A stretch of 54,323 bases of DNA from Trueperaceae bacterium (GCA_007130855.1 SLRS01000014.1:1-54323); one strand, 5' to 3'. Positions 8,451 to 17,873 are shown, counted from the first letter of the stretch. The notes: a model not told the origin generated them from the letters alone. Program-made: numbers and translations.

Positions 8451-8456
8451 TATCAT
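8451..8456 (+). promoter_or_regulatory. Possible -10 box of smpB
   Basis: TATCAT 20 nt before the smpB ATG at 8477, with GGAGGG at 8463-8468 acting as ribosome binding site. It suggests smpB can be transcribed separately from priA with a short, leadered mRNA. Confidence 0.45.
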
Positions 8457-8476
8457 GAGCGCGGAGGGACCCGCTC

Positions 8477-8914
8477 ATGCTGACGAACCGACGCGCGCGC
8501 TTCGACTACGACCTGCTCGAGAAGGTCGAGGCCGGGCTCGTGCTCACCGGCAGCGAGGTCAAGTCGCTGCGACGCGGTGGTGGTTCGATCGCCGAGGCGT
8601 ATGCCCGCTTCCGCGACGGTGAGGCGTTCATCGAGGGGGCCACGATCCCGATCTACGAAGAGGCGAGCTACAACAACCACACCATCGATCGCAGCCGCAA
8701 GTTGCTGCTGCACCGCCGTGAGATCGAGGCGTTGCGCATCGCGGTCGAACGCCGTGGCCTGACGGTGGTGCCGTTGCGGCTCTACTTCAAGGACGGCCGC
8801 GCCAAGGTCGAACTGGCCCTGGGGCGTGGGCGCAAGCGGCACGACAAGCGCCAGGCGATCGCCGAGCGCGATGCCAAGCGCGAGATGGACCGGGCGCTAC
8901 GGGGGCGGCGCTAG
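8477..8914 (+). CDS. smpB: SsrA-binding protein SmpB
   Basis: A 145-residue SmpB, the partner of tmRNA in rescue of stalled ribosomes. Family blocks are NRRARFDYDLLEKVEAGLVL, TGSEVKSLR, GSIAEAYARFRDGEAFIEG, the HDKR motif and the basic C-terminal tail. The ATG is preceded by GGAGGG. It lies 66 bp after priA and 1 nt before the next gene, so the three are probably co-transcribed. The tmRNA gene itself is not in the window. Confidence 0.97.
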   Translation: MLTNRRARFDYDLLEKVEAGLVLTGSEVKSLRRGGGSIAEAYARFRDGEAFIEGATIPIYEEASYNNHTIDRSRKLLLHRREIEALRIAVERRGLTVVPLRLYFKDGRAKVELALGRGRKRHDKRQAIAERDAKREMDRALRGRR

Positions 8915-8915
8915 C

Positions 8916-10292
8916 ATGCTCGGCCGACGCGTCGTGCTCCTGCTCCTGCTCGCACCGATCATGGCGCTGCTGCCAGCGGGTCTGGCACAGCCGCTGCTGG
9001 TGGTGAACGGGGTGGAGGTGGCGGAAGCGACCAACGCCTTGGTCCCCGGCACCGCCTACGCTCCCGCCGCCGGCCTCGCGCAGGCTCTGGGGGCCCGGCT
9101 CGATGTCGACGGGCCGTCGCAACGCGTCACGCTGACGCTCGGCGGCCGCATCGTCCAGCTCCGCCTGGTCGAGGACGCCAGCCGAGCTGCGCTCGGTGAG
9201 GCGGTGCGCGTCGACGGGGTCCCACGCGACGGGCCCGCGGCCGTGCTGGTGGGCGTCGAACCGTTCGTGCCGGTGAAGGTCAGCGCCGAGGCGCTCGGCG
9301 CGCGAGTCAGCTTCGTGCCCGAACGCAGCCAGGTGATCGTGTTGGTACCACGTGCGTCGATCAGCGCCCAGCTCGAGGGGAGCGGTCCCAGCGAACGCCT
9401 CGTGCTGCGCGCCTCCGCACCCACCAGCGTCAGCAGCTTCCTGAACGAGGCGGTGCAGACGCTGCAGCTGCGCTTCGAGCGCAGCGACCTGCGTGTCGCC
9501 CAGAGCTTCGAGGGCGACGCCTTCGTGCGGGCCGACGTGGTGCCGTCGCGGGGCGATGTCGACGTACGCATCCAGCTCGCGCCCGACATGCGCGCCAACT
9601 GGATCGAGATGCCCGACGGTCGCGGCTTCGTCGTGGTGGTCAGCTTCGCACGCACCACTCCGGGCGAGCCCGCACGCGCCCCCGTGGCCGAGCGGGCCCG
9701 GCTGGTGCTCGATCCTGCGGGTGGCAGCGGGCCCGCGGCCGATCAGGCGGCGGCCCTGACGCTCGAGGTCGCCAGAACTGCGGCGCAGCGGCTCGAGCGG
9801 GCCGGCTACGAGGTGGAGTTGACCCGACCCGGACCGGCGCTGCCAGCGGTCGCGGAGCGCGCCGCGAGCGGGACCGGGGCCCGCTTCTTCCTCACCCTGC
9901 AGCAGGCCGACCTCGCGCCAGGCACGCTCCGCATCTACCACCTCGGCGACGCGGCCGACCTCGACGCGCTCGAGGACGCCGTGCGCTTCAACGCCGAAGC
10001 CGTGCTGCGACGCCCCGAGACCGACGGCGTCCGGCGCCAGGTGCTGCTCGACCTGGTGATCGACCTGGGCTTGGGAGCGCGCTACGCTGCGGCGCTGGCG
10101 AGCGAGATGCGCCAGGCCGGCGGCTACCAGGTCGACGGCCCGCGGGCGGCACCGGTCGCGGTGCTGACCGGCGCTGCCGGCCGCGGGGTGCTGCTCGAGG
10201 TCAGCGCCGCGGACCTGCGCGACCCAGGCTTCGGCCAGCTGTTGGCTGCCGTGATCGCGACGGTGGTCGCCAGCGGCGGGATGCTGCCGTGA
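8916..10292 (+). CDS. Degenerate amidase_3-type envelope protein (zinc ligands lost)
   Basis: A 458-residue exported protein. A signal peptide (about 1-22) is followed by a region resembling the copper-amine-oxidase N-terminal/stalk fold (about 25-145), an AMIN-like region (about 150-250) and a C-terminal domain with the outline of N-acetylmuramoyl-L-alanine amidase (Amidase_3). In that domain the zinc His motif DPGHGG reads DPAGGS (about 266), the Glu position lies in DQAAAL, and the second His motif SIHAN reads TLQQA. AGYEVELTRPG still matches the fold. All three zinc ligands appear missing, so it is probably not an active amidase. It starts 1 nt after smpB and overlaps the next gene by GTGA. 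The domain calls for the N-terminal half are tentative. Confidence 0.72.
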   Translation: MLGRRVVLLLLLAPIMALLPAGLAQPLLVVNGVEVAEATNALVPGTAYAPAAGLAQALGARLDVDGPSQRVTLTLGGRIVQLRLVEDASRAALGEAVRVDGVPRDGPAAVLVGVEPFVPVKVSAEALGARVSFVPERSQVIVLVPRASISAQLEGSGPSERLVLRASAPTSVSSFLNEAVQTLQLRFERSDLRVAQSFEGDAFVRADVVPSRGDVDVRIQLAPDMRANWIEMPDGRGFVVVVSFARTTPGEPARAPVAERARLVLDPAGGSGPAADQAAALTLEVARTAAQRLERAGYEVELTRPGPALPAVAERAASGTGARFFLTLQQADLAPGTLRIYHLGDAADLDALEDAVRFNAEAVLRRPETDGVRRQVLLDLVIDLGLGARYAAALASEMRQAGGYQVDGPRAAPVAVLTGAAGRGVLLEVSAADLRDPGFGQLLAAVIATVVASGGMLP

Positions 10293-10843
10293 GCACCTCG
10301 CTCCGGCGACGCCGCTGGAGCGAGGTGCTCTTGCGACCGCACGTGCTCGTGGCGTCCTTGCTGTTGGCGAGCGCCGTGCCGTGGCTGTGGGGCGGTCTGG
10401 GCGCGGGCGTCGCGCCGCGGCTGCCTGGTGCGCTGCTCGTCGGTGAGCCGACCGAGGTTCCCGAGCCGACCAGCGTGCCGATCGTCGTGCTCGACCGTGA
10501 CGGCCTGCATCGCACGCTGCTCGTGGAGGTCGAGACCATCGACACCTTCGACGCGCGCCTGCGTGCCGCGCTCGTGGCGCTGCGCACGGTGCTGCTGCAG
10601 GAACGGAACTGGCCCGCCGCCGTGGCGGCCCCGTCGGTGCAGAGCTACGAGGCGCAGCGCCGGCGCGTGGCGGTGATCGACGTGGCGCCGCTCGGTTCGG
10701 CGCCGGGGCTGGAGCTGATGGCGGAACTCGCGGCGCTGCGTTCGCTGCAGGAGACCGCGCTGGCCCACGGTGCCGACGAGGTGCGCGTGCTGGTCGGCGG
10801 CCGGCCTGCCACGACGCTCTGGGGCCAGGTGGCGCTGCACTGA
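10289..10843 (+). CDS. Membrane-anchored GerMN-like protein
   Basis: A 184-residue protein with one N-terminal membrane segment (about 17-37) and an extracytoplasmic domain. The C-terminal block RVLVGGRPATTLWGQV resembles the end of GerMN domains, which also carry a conserved LWG. The rest is weakly conserved, so this family call is tentative. The GTG start overlaps the stop of the degenerate amidase gene by 4 bp, so the two are translationally coupled and likely act together at the cell envelope. Spore-germination function is not implied, since GerMN domains also occur in non-sporulating bacteria. Confidence 0.6.
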   Translation: MSTSLRRRRWSEVLLRPHVLVASLLLASAVPWLWGGLGAGVAPRLPGALLVGEPTEVPEPTSVPIVVLDRDGLHRTLLVEVETIDTFDARLRAALVALRTVLLQERNWPAAVAAPSVQSYEAQRRRVAVIDVAPLGSAPGLELMAELAALRSLQETALAHGADEVRVLVGGRPATTLWGQVALH

Positions 10844-10860
10844 CACGGGCCCGGCCTGAG

Positions 10861-12159
10861 CTAGGGGTGCATGCGCGTCAGCATCCGCGGGAAGGGGATC
10901 ACCTCACGCAGGTGATGCACGCCGGTGATCCAGGCTAGGGTGCGTTCGAGCCCGAGGCCGAAGCCGCTGTGCGGCACGCTGCCGTAGCGGCGCAGGTCCA
11001 GGTACCAGTCGAACGCTTCGCGCGGGAGGTCGTGCTCGGCGATGCGCTGCTCCAAGAGCGCCAGGTCGTGGATGCGCTGCGAGCCGCCGATGATCTCGCC
11101 GTAGCCCTCGGGTGCGATCACGTCGTCGCACAGGGCGCGCGTCGGGTCGCCCGGCACCGGCTCCATGTAGAACGCCTTCACCGCGCTCGGGTAGCGCTCG
11201 ATGATCAGGGGGCGGTCGAAACGCTCGCCCAGCAAGGTCTCGTGCGGAGCGCCGAAGTCGTCGCCCCATGCGAGCGGTTCACCGGCCTCGGACAGGAGCA
11301 CCAGGGCCTCGTCGTAGGTGATGCGCGGGAAGCCGCCACCGGCGGTCGGCTCCAGGCGCCGCGGGTCGCGTCCGAGCAGTTCCAGCTCCGCCGCGCGCCG
11401 CTCCAGCACGCGGCCGACCAGGTAGGCCACGAAGTCCTCCTGGAGCTGCATGTTGGCCTCGTGTTCCAAGAATGCCACCTCCGGCTCGACCATCCAGAAC
11501 TCGAGCAGGTGGCGTCGCGTCTTGCTCTTCTCGGCCCTGAAGGTCGGGCCGAAGGTGTACACGGCGCCGAGGGCGAGCGCGCCGGCCTCGGCGTAGAGCT
11601 GCCCCGATTGCGACAGGTAGGCCTTCTGGTCGTCGAGGACGTCGATCTCGAACAAGTTGGTGGTGCCCTCGACCGCGGTCGGCATGAAGAACGGGGCGTC
11701 GAAGCGCACGAAGCCGCGCGTCGCGAAGAAGTCGTGGATGGCCCGCTCGACCTCGTCGCGCACGCGCATGATCGCCCACGGTGCGCGATGACGCAGGTGG
11801 AGGTGCCGGTGCTCCATCAGGAACTCGACGCCGTGCTCCTTGGGCGTGATCGGGTACTCCTCGGAGGAGCCCACGCGCTCGAGCTCGCGCACGAACAGCT
11901 CCACGCCCGAGGGTGAACGCGGATCGGCGCGCACCTCGCCGCGAACGCGCACGGCGCTCTCCTGGGTGAGGGCGCGCGCGAGGTCGAAGGTGGCAGTGCC
12001 GGCCTCGGCGTGCGACGCCACGGCCTGGACGAAGCCGCTGCCGTCGCGCAGCTGCAGGAAGGCGATCTTGCCCGACGAGCGCGAGCCGGTGAGCCAGCCG
12101 CGCAACTCGACCGTGGCGCCGACGTGCCCCGGGAGGTCAGCGATGCGTACGGGGATCAT
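10861..12159 (-). CDS. asnS: Asparaginyl-tRNA synthetase
   Basis: A 432-residue class IIb synthetase charging tRNA-Asn. The N-terminal OB fold ([20 protein letters not shown]) binds the anticodon. Motif 2 is [20 protein letters not shown] and motif 3 is [15 protein letters not shown]; the LREVIPFPR ending is typical. The ATG at 12159 is 7 nt from a TAGGCT box with no Shine-Dalgarno site; the 31 further upstream residues in frame are excluded. The stop codon of the upstream HAD gene forms the first three bases of that box, so asnS has its own promoter at the end of the hisS-aspS-HAD cluster. AsnRS rather than AspRS is chosen from the short length and lack of a GAD insertion. Confidence 0.93.
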   Translation of the reverse strand: MIPVRIADLPGHVGATVELRGWLTGSRSSGKIAFLQLRDGSGFVQAVASHAEAGTATFDLARALTQESAVRVRGEVRADPRSPSGVELFVRELERVGSSEEYPITPKEHGVEFLMEHRHLHLRHRAPWAIMRVRDEVERAIHDFFATRGFVRFDAPFFMPTAVEGTTNLFEIDVLDDQKAYLSQSGQLYAEAGALALGAVYTFGPTFRAEKSKTRRHLLEFWMVEPEVAFLEHEANMQLQEDFVAYLVGRVLERRAAELELLGRDPRRLEPTAGGGFPRITYDEALVLLSEAGEPLAWGDDFGAPHETLLGERFDRPLIIERYPSAVKAFYMEPVPGDPTRALCDDVIAPEGYGEIIGGSQRIHDLALLEQRIAEHDLPREAFDWYLDLRRYGSVPHSGFGLGLERTLAWITGVHHLREVIPFPRMLTRMHP

Positions 12160-12166
12160 GCCGTCG

Positions 12167-12172
12167 AGCCTA
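12167..12172 (-). promoter_or_regulatory. Leaderless -10 box of asnS, overlapping the HAD stop codon
   Basis: TAGGCT on the minus strand, 7 nt before the ATG at 12159. Its first three bases (12172-12170) are the TAG stop of the upstream phosphatase gene. Confidence 0.6.
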
Positions 12173-12997
12173 CCCGACGCTCGCCCGCGGCACCGCGTTG
12201 GGGCCCCGCACGGCCATGGCCAAGGCCTCCACCACACCGCCGTCCTCCGCATCGGCGAGGACGGGGAAGCGCTCCAGCAGCGCCGCTTCGGCGTTCCCGA
12301 CCACCAGCGGATACCCCACCTGCTCGAGCATCGGCAGGTCGCCCGAGCTGTCGCCGACAGCCATCACCCGGTCGACGGGGATCCGCAGGTGCCGGCACAG
12401 CGCCAACACGGCCGACCCCTTGGAGGTGCCGCGACGCGTCAGGCTGATGAACAGCGTCCCCGGTTGGGCCGGACTGGTGGCGCGGCTCACTTGCACGTCG
12501 TCGACCCGCAGGGTCATCGCCCGCGGCTCCTGATCGGCGGTCAGCACCCACTGGGCGCGAATCACCGGCTCCAACTGGGCGACCTCGGCCAGGTCGCGGA
12601 CCAGCGCGCCGACGCCGATCATGGCGGCGTGCGCCTCGCTGATGAGGGTGCGGCGCTCGACGTACATGTGCTGCGGGGTGTAGAGCTCGAGCACCAGGCC
12701 CAGCTCACGTGCATGCTGCACGAGCTTCAGCGCCGCCGCCTCGCGCAGCGACGAGGCCATCAGCGTCTCGCCGTCGGAAAACGCGAGGTGTGCCCCGGAC
12801 TGGAACACGTGGGGCACGTTCGGCCCGAGTCTCCGCGCGATCCGCAGCGCCACCCCGAGGCCCGGGCGACCGGTGCACACGCTGATCTTCACGCCTGCGG
12901 CGCGCGCCGACTCGGCAGCCTCCCACACGCTCGGCACGACCTGCCCCGAGGCGCCGATCACGGTGCCGTCGAGGTCGAGGATCACCAGCGGGATCAC
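12170..12997 (-). CDS. HAD-superfamily hydrolase (Cof-like, type IIB)
   Basis: A 275-residue HAD phosphatase. Motif I is DLDGTVIG near the N-terminus, with nucleophile Asp in LDLDGT. Motif II is the Thr in VCTGRPG. Motif III is the Lys in [11 protein letters not shown] and motif IV is [10 protein letters not shown], the spacing of Cof/YbiV-type enzymes with a C2B cap. Substrates of these proteins are usually sugar phosphates or cofactors and cannot be told from sequence. Its ATG overlaps the aspS stop (ATGA, 12994-12997), so it is co-translated with aspS. Confidence 0.88.
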   Translation of the reverse strand: MIPLVILDLDGTVIGASGQVVPSVWEAAESARAAGVKISVCTGRPGLGVALRIARRLGPNVPHVFQSGAHLAFSDGETLMASSLREAAALKLVQHARELGLVLELYTPQHMYVERRTLISEAHAAMIGVGALVRDLAEVAQLEPVIRAQWVLTADQEPRAMTLRVDDVQVSRATSPAQPGTLFISLTRRGTSKGSAVLALCRHLRIPVDRVMAVGDSSGDLPMLEQVGYPLVVGNAEAALLERFPVLADAEDGGVVEALAMAVRGPNAVPRASVG

Positions 12998-14817
12998 GCC
13001 ACGTCACCTTCCGCGCGCGCCACGGCTGCGGCGCCGGGCACCTCCGCCATCGGCGTCGCGACCGCCAGACCCAGCTCCGCCCACTGCTCCGGCTCGGCCG
13101 GTGCCGGCGCATCGGTGAGGGGATCGGCGCCGCGTTGGTTCTTCGGGAAGGCGATCACGTCGCGCAGGCTGCTCGCCCCGGCCAACAGCATCACCAGCCG
13201 GTCGAGGCCCCAGGCGATGCCGCCGTGCGGCGGCGCGCCGAAGCGTAGCGCATCGAGGAAGAAGCCGAACCGTGCGCGCGCCTCCTCGGGGGCGATCCCG
13301 AGCACCTCGAACACCTGCTCCTGGACGTCGCGGCGATGGATGCGGATCGAGCCGCCGGCGATCTCGAAGCCGTCCATCACCAGGTCGTAGGCCTTGGCGC
13401 GAACGGCACCCGGATCCGTCTTCAGGATGGCCAGGTCGTCCTCGTGCGGACTCGTGAAGGGATGGTGCATGGACGTCCAGCCGCCGACGCCATCCTCCTC
13501 GAACAGGGGGAAGTCGGTGACCCAGGCGAACACGGGACGCGAGTCGTCGACGTCCAGGGCCAACTGGTCGCGCAGGCGCGAACGCAAGGCGCCGAGCGCC
13601 GTACAGGCCGTCGCCCAAGGGCCCGCAACCAGCAGCAGCAGATCGCCGACGTCACGTGTCGTGGCCATGAGGCGCGCCCGCTCGGTCTCGGCCAGGGCCT
13701 TGGCCAGCGGACCACCGAAGCCGTCGTCGGTGCGGCGCAGCCAGGCGAGGCCGAGCGCCCCGTGGTGCTTGGCGTGGGCCTCGAGGCCGTCGATGTCCTT
13801 GCGCGAGAGCCCTGCGGCCTGCGCGGCAGGCACCAGCAAGGCACGCACGGCGCCGCCGGCCTCGCGCCCTGCGCGCAGCGCGCGCACCTCGGTGCCGGCG
13901 AAGACATCGTCCAGATCGCTGAGCTCGAGGCCGAAGCGCAGATCGGGCTTGTCGGATCCGAAGCGGTCCATCGCCTCGCGGTAGGCCAGGCGCGGGAACG
14001 GGGTGGGCACCTGGGTGCCGGTGGCGCTGCACACCACCGCGGCCATCAGCGCCTCGTTCAGGGCCAGGACGTCATCGGCGTCGACGAACGCCATCTCCAG
14101 GTCGAGTTGGGTGAAGTCGGGCTGACGGTCGGCGCGCAGGTCCTCGTCACGGAAGCAGCGCGCGATCTGGAAGTAGCGATCGACGCCCGCTACCATCAGC
14201 ATCTGCTTGAAGAGCTGTGGCGATTGAGGCAGTGCGTAGACGTGACCGGGTCGGCCGCGGGCCGGCACCACGTAGTCGCGCGCGCCTTCGGGCGTGCTAC
14301 GCGTCAGCAGCGGCGTCTCGACCTGCAGGAAGCCGGCCTCGTCGAGATAGTCCCATATCGCCTTGGTGACGCGGTGGCGCAGGCGCAGCGGCGCGAGCGC
14401 GGCCGGCCGGCGCAGGTCGAGGTAGCGATGGCGCAAGCGGAGGTCCTCGTTGACCTCGCGGGCGTCGACGCTGCCGTCGATGGGGAAGGGCGGGGTGTCG
14501 GCCTCGGCGAGCACCTCGAGCCGCTCCGCCACGAGCTCCACGGCCCCGCTGGCGAGCCGCTCGCTGCGCTGCTCCTGCGGACGGAGCCGCACGCTGCCGC
14601 TGACGGCGAGCACGTACTCGCTACGCACGCGTTCGGCCTGCTCGAACACGACCGCGTGCTCCGGCAGGGCAACCACCTGGGTCATCCCGCCGTGATCGCG
14701 CAGATCGAGGAAGATCAGGCCGCCGAGGTCGCGGCGCCGGTTCACCCAGCCGGCCAGCGTGACCTGCTGGCCGGCGTGCTCGGCGCGCAGTGCGCCGCAA
14801 TCCATGGTCCTTCGCAT
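12994..14817 (-). CDS. aspS: Aspartyl-tRNA synthetase (bacterial type)
   Basis: A 607-residue class II synthetase of the long bacterial type. The OB fold is at about 15-110. Motif 2 reads [18 protein letters not shown], and the GAD insertion lies between about 270 and 410. Motif 3 is [15 protein letters not shown], followed by LRDVIAFPK. The length and GAD domain separate it from the short archaeal-type AspRS that some Deinococcota also carry. ATG 14817 has AGGAG 7 nt upstream; a second ATG four codons on is less well placed. It begins 23 nt after hisS. Confidence 0.95.
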   Translation of the reverse strand: MRRTMDCGALRAEHAGQQVTLAGWVNRRRDLGGLIFLDLRDHGGMTQVVALPEHAVVFEQAERVRSEYVLAVSGSVRLRPQEQRSERLASGAVELVAERLEVLAEADTPPFPIDGSVDAREVNEDLRLRHRYLDLRRPAALAPLRLRHRVTKAIWDYLDEAGFLQVETPLLTRSTPEGARDYVVPARGRPGHVYALPQSPQLFKQMLMVAGVDRYFQIARCFRDEDLRADRQPDFTQLDLEMAFVDADDVLALNEALMAAVVCSATGTQVPTPFPRLAYREAMDRFGSDKPDLRFGLELSDLDDVFAGTEVRALRAGREAGGAVRALLVPAAQAAGLSRKDIDGLEAHAKHHGALGLAWLRRTDDGFGGPLAKALAETERARLMATTRDVGDLLLLVAGPWATACTALGALRSRLRDQLALDVDDSRPVFAWVTDFPLFEEDGVGGWTSMHHPFTSPHEDDLAILKTDPGAVRAKAYDLVMDGFEIAGGSIRIHRRDVQEQVFEVLGIAPEEARARFGFFLDALRFGAPPHGGIAWGLDRLVMLLAGASSLRDVIAFPKNQRGADPLTDAPAPAEPEQWAELGLAVATPMAEVPGAAAVARAEGDVA

Positions 14818-14840
14818 CGGTGCTCCTGTCGCGATCGCGG

Positions 14841-16154
14841 TCAGCGCGCTACGCCGCCGCCCGTGGTTGGAATGCCATCAGCCGTCGGGGCTTCGCTCGC
14901 CACGACCCGCAGGTGCTCAGCGAGGTCGTCCAGGGCGACGACGAGCTGCTCGCCAGTGCGCAGGTCCTTGACCACGACCGCGCCCGCCTCACGCTCACGG
15001 CTACCGCGCAACACGGCCACGCGAGCTCCGGAGCGGTCGGCGTCGCGCAGCCCCTTGCCCGGGTTACGGGCCACGTAGCCGTGCTCCACACGGTGCTCGG
15101 CGCGCAGCGACCGGGCCAGCTGCGCCACCTCTGCCACGGCTTCCTGGTCGAGCGCGACCAGGTACGCCAGCGCCCGCTCCCGTGCGGGCAGCGCCACGCC
15201 CTCGCCCTCGAGCGCGTCCAAGACCCGCTCGATCCCGAAGGCCCAGCCGATCCCCGGCACGTCGGGCCCGCCGAGGTTCGCCACCAGCCCGTCGTAGCGT
15301 CCACCGCCGCCGAGCGCCGATTGCGCGCCGATGCCGGCGTGATGGACCTCGAAGGCGGTGCGGCGGTAGTAGTCGAGGCCGCGCACGATGCTCGCATCGA
15401 GCTCGAACGGGACGCCCCACGCGCTCAAGGTGTCGGTGACCGCGTCGAAGTGCTCGCGAGCGGCGTGAGCGAGCATGTCGAGCGGTCGCGCCAGCGGCGC
15501 GAGCAGCGCCTGGTCGCCAGCGTCCTTGCTGTCGAGGATCCGTAGCGGGTTCAGGCGCAGGCGCTCGCGGCTGGCCTCCGACAGTGCCTGCTGCTGGGGG
15601 ACGAGCGCCTCGCGCAGGTAGGCGTTGTAGCGCTCGCGATCCTCGGGGTCGCCCACCGAGCCGACCTTCACGTGCACGCCGGGCAGGCCGAGTGCCGTGA
15701 AGGTGTCGACCAGCAGCGCGATCGCCTCGGCATCGAGCAGCGCCGAAGCGCTCCCGACGAGTTCGCAGTTCACCTGGTGGAACTGGCGGAAGCGGCCGCG
15801 CTGCACGTTCTCGGCGCGAAATGCCGGCCCGGCGCTCCAGAGCTTCACCGGGGTCGGCCAGGTGTGCATGCCGTGCTCGATGAAGGCGCGCAGCACACCG
15901 GCCGTGAACTCCGGCCGCAGGGTCAGCCAGCGGCCGCCGCGGTCTTCGAACGTGTACATCTCCTTCTGGACGACGAGATCGGCCGACTCGCCCACCGACT
16001 TGTCGAACACCTCCCGATGCTCGAACACGGGTGTGGTGATCTCGTCGACGCCGGCGCGCCCGAGTACCCTCGCGGTCGTGCGGAGCAGGGCCCGCCAGCG
16101 CGGCTGGTCGTCGGGCAAGATGTCGTAGGTCCCCTTGACGGCGCTCGGTCGCAT
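14841..16154 (-). CDS. hisS: Histidyl-tRNA synthetase
   Basis: A 437-residue class IIa synthetase. [11 protein letters not shown] is the typical N-terminal block, motif 2 is [18 protein letters not shown], and the two histidine-binding signatures are [12 protein letters not shown] and [11 protein letters not shown]. The C-terminal anticodon-binding domain covers about 330-425. A GTG lies two codons upstream (16160) in frame, but a TAGACT box ends 7 nt before the ATG at 16154, so the ATG is the expected leaderless start. It is first in the hisS-aspS-HAD cluster. Confidence 0.95.
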   Translation of the reverse strand: MRPSAVKGTYDILPDDQPRWRALLRTTARVLGRAGVDEITTPVFEHREVFDKSVGESADLVVQKEMYTFEDRGGRWLTLRPEFTAGVLRAFIEHGMHTWPTPVKLWSAGPAFRAENVQRGRFRQFHQVNCELVGSASALLDAEAIALLVDTFTALGLPGVHVKVGSVGDPEDRERYNAYLREALVPQQQALSEASRERLRLNPLRILDSKDAGDQALLAPLARPLDMLAHAAREHFDAVTDTLSAWGVPFELDASIVRGLDYYRRTAFEVHHAGIGAQSALGGGGRYDGLVANLGGPDVPGIGWAFGIERVLDALEGEGVALPARERALAYLVALDQEAVAEVAQLARSLRAEHRVEHGYVARNPGKGLRDADRSGARVAVLRGSREREAGAVVVKDLRTGEQLVVALDDLAEHLRVVASEAPTADGIPTTGGGVAR

Positions 16155-16161
16155 CGGCACG

Positions 16162-16167
16162 AGTCTA
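16162..16167 (-). promoter_or_regulatory. Leaderless -10 box of hisS
   Basis: TAGACT on the minus strand, 7 nt before ATG 16154 and only 1 nt before an alternative GTG at 16160. The spacing excludes the GTG. Confidence 0.6.
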
Positions 16168-16244
16168 CACGCTCGCCCATGGCCGGAGCCGGGTCGCTCG
16201 GTACCTAGCCGTGCAACGGCACGTGCGCTGCCCGCACACGCGAG

Positions 16245-16272
16245 CGCGGGAGCCCCGTGTGGGACTCCCGCG
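16245..16272 (-). terminator. Hairpin after the IPT/TIG-like lipoprotein gene
   Basis: CGCGGGAG (16245-16252) pairs with 16265-16272, extended inside by three C-G pairs after one mismatch. It lies 20 nt after the lipoprotein stop and separates that gene from hisS. No T-tract. Confidence 0.5.
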
Positions 16273-16292
16273 CGCTCGTGACGCTCAGGCCG

Positions 16293-16643
16293 TCAGGGCA
16301 GATTGGCGGGCATCGGGTTGCTCGGCCTGCCGTCGGCGACCACGATCACGAAGGCCCCGCCGCTCTGCGGCGGCGCCTCGAAGACGATCCGCGTCGGGCT
16401 CCATTCGGCGGCTTCGACCATCGTGCCGCCCTGGCCGTCGACGCTCGCACTGATCAGGATGTAGCTGTCGCCGCCGCCGCCACCGAAGTAGCGGCCCTGC
16501 AGGACCACTGCCGACGCGTCGCGCGCCTGGACGGAGATCAGGGTCGGGACGACCTCGGTCGCCACGGTCGCGCTCGGCTTGCACGCGGCCAGCAGCAGCA
16601 AGGCCGCCAAGCCGACGATCGTCATCAGGGCACCACGCTTCAC
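16293..16643 (-). CDS. Small lipoprotein with IPT/TIG-like domain
   Basis: A 116-residue predicted lipoprotein. The signal peptide ends in LLAAC, so Cys is lipidated about 20 residues in. The remainder has the outline of an immunoglobulin-like IPT/TIG domain: PTLISVQARD, GRYFGGGG, EWSPTRIVFEAPP, and a terminal VVADGRPSN block. No enzyme motif is seen. The GTG at 16643 follows GAGGAGG by 5 nt and is preferred to the upstream ATG at 16697, which would bury the signal peptide. It diverges from rodA. Function is unknown; a surface-anchored binding role is only a guess. Confidence 0.75.
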   Translation of the reverse strand: MKRGALMTIVGLAALLLLAACKPSATVATEVVPTLISVQARDASAVVLQGRYFGGGGGDSYILISASVDGQGGTMVEAAEWSPTRIVFEAPPQSGGAFVIVVADGRPSNPMPANLP

Positions 16644-16758
16644 AGGAGCCTCCTCTGGCGCAAGCGTACGTGCCCATCCCGGGGGAGTCAATGGCATGTT
16701 TCACGGCCCCGACGCCGACGCGCGGCCGCCGCCCGGCACGCCGGGGGCGTTCCTCGGG

Positions 16759-16764
16759 TAGCGT
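16759..16764 (+). promoter_or_regulatory. Leaderless -10 box of rodA
   Basis: TAGCGT 6 nt before ATG 16771, with no Shine-Dalgarno site. Confidence 0.5.
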
Positions 16765-16770
16765 GAGGGC

Positions 16771-17832
16771 ATGAGCCGGCTCGAACCCTTCCTACCTCTG
16801 CTCGTGGCGCTCATCGCGCTCGTCGGCTTCGTGACCCTGGCCAGCGCCGCACCCGATCAGAGCTACGTGACGCGTCAGGCCGCCTGGTTCGTGGCGGGCC
16901 TCATCGGCTGCGTCGCGCTCTTCTGGGTCGGCGGTCAGCGGCTCGAGAAGTTGACGCTGCCGCTCTATGCGCTCACCATGGTGCTGCTGGTGCTGGTGCT
17001 GATCTTCGGCGAGGAGATCAACGGCGCCAAGCGCTGGCTCGAGTTCGGCCCGGCGCGCGTGCAGCCCTCCGAGCTCGCCAAGATCGCGCTGATCTTGGTA
17101 CTGGGCCGCTACCTGTCGCAACCCACCGCGCGCGGTCCGCTGAGCTATCTGCTGGTCGCCGCGGTCGTGGGTGTGCCCTTCGTGCTGGTGCTGGCCGGAC
17201 CCGATCTGGGGAGCGCGCTGGTGATCGCCGCGATCGGCGGCGGGATGCTCTTCGTGCGCGGCGTCCCCACGCGCCTGCTGGTGGCTGTGGCGGTGGTGGT
17301 GGTCGCGACGGTGCCACTGGTGGTGCCGAACCTGGCCCCACACCAGCAGGCGCGCATCACCGCCTTCCTCAACCCCGAGGCCGACCCGCAAGGCGCGGGC
17401 TACCAGGTGATGCAGGCCCGGATCGCGATCGGCTCGGGCGGCCTGACCGGCAAGGGCTGGCGCCAAGGCACCCAGACGCAACTCGACTTCATTCCCTTCA
17501 AGCACACCGACTTCATCTTCCCGGTCCTGGCCGAGGAGCTCGGCTTCGTGGGCTCGCTGTTCATGCTCAGCCTCTTCGCACTGCTGTTCTACCGTCTGGC
17601 GGTGATGGCGATGGAGTGCCCGCGACCGCGGGATCAGCTGGTGATCACGGGCGTACTGATGTACCTCGGCTTCCAGACGCTGGTCAACATCGGCGTGTCG
17701 CTCGGGCTGGCGCCCGTCACCGGCCTGACGTTGCCGATCGTGTCGTACGGCGGCACGAACTTGGTGATCACCCTGGCGGTGCTCGGCTTGTCGATGCTCG
17801 TGCACCGTGACCGCTTCCGCGGCTTCGGCTGA
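16771..17832 (+). CDS. rodA: Rod-shape SEDS glycosyltransferase RodA
   Basis: A 353-residue SEDS-family membrane protein with about ten hydrophobic segments. SEDS proteins polymerise lipid II glycan strands; RodA does so for cell elongation with a class B PBP. Family blocks are INGAKRWLEFGPARVQPSELAK, the catalytic-Asp region VLAGPDLGSALV, the large loop with TGKGWRQGTQTQLDFIP and HTDFIFPVLAEELGF, and the C-terminal GLTLPIVSYGGTNL. RodA rather than FtsW is favoured by length and isolation from mur/fts genes, though the two are hard to separate from sequence alone. No mreBCD or PBP2 gene is nearby. Confidence 0.88.
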   Translation: MSRLEPFLPLLVALIALVGFVTLASAAPDQSYVTRQAAWFVAGLIGCVALFWVGGQRLEKLTLPLYALTMVLLVLVLIFGEEINGAKRWLEFGPARVQPSELAKIALILVLGRYLSQPTARGPLSYLLVAAVVGVPFVLVLAGPDLGSALVIAAIGGGMLFVRGVPTRLLVAVAVVVVATVPLVVPNLAPHQQARITAFLNPEADPQGAGYQVMQARIAIGSGGLTGKGWRQGTQTQLDFIPFKHTDFIFPVLAEELGFVGSLFMLSLFALLFYRLAVMAMECPRPRDQLVITGVLMYLGFQTLVNIGVSLGLAPVTGLTLPIVSYGGTNLVITLAVLGLSMLVHRDRFRGFG

Positions 17833-17861
17833 GTCGCGTGAACTCGTGCCCGGCGCAACGG

Positions 17862-17867
17862 TATCGT
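17862..17867 (+). promoter_or_regulatory. Leaderless -10 box of the YfbR-like gene
   Basis: TATCGT 6 nt before GTG 17874. It picks this GTG over the ATG-type frame start at 17838. Confidence 0.55.
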
Positions 17868-17873
17868 GCGCTC

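Noticed and set aside
13336-15078. 580-codon plus-strand frame over aspS and hisS.
   Set aside because: It crosses two convincing minus-strand synthetase genes and has no recognisable motif.
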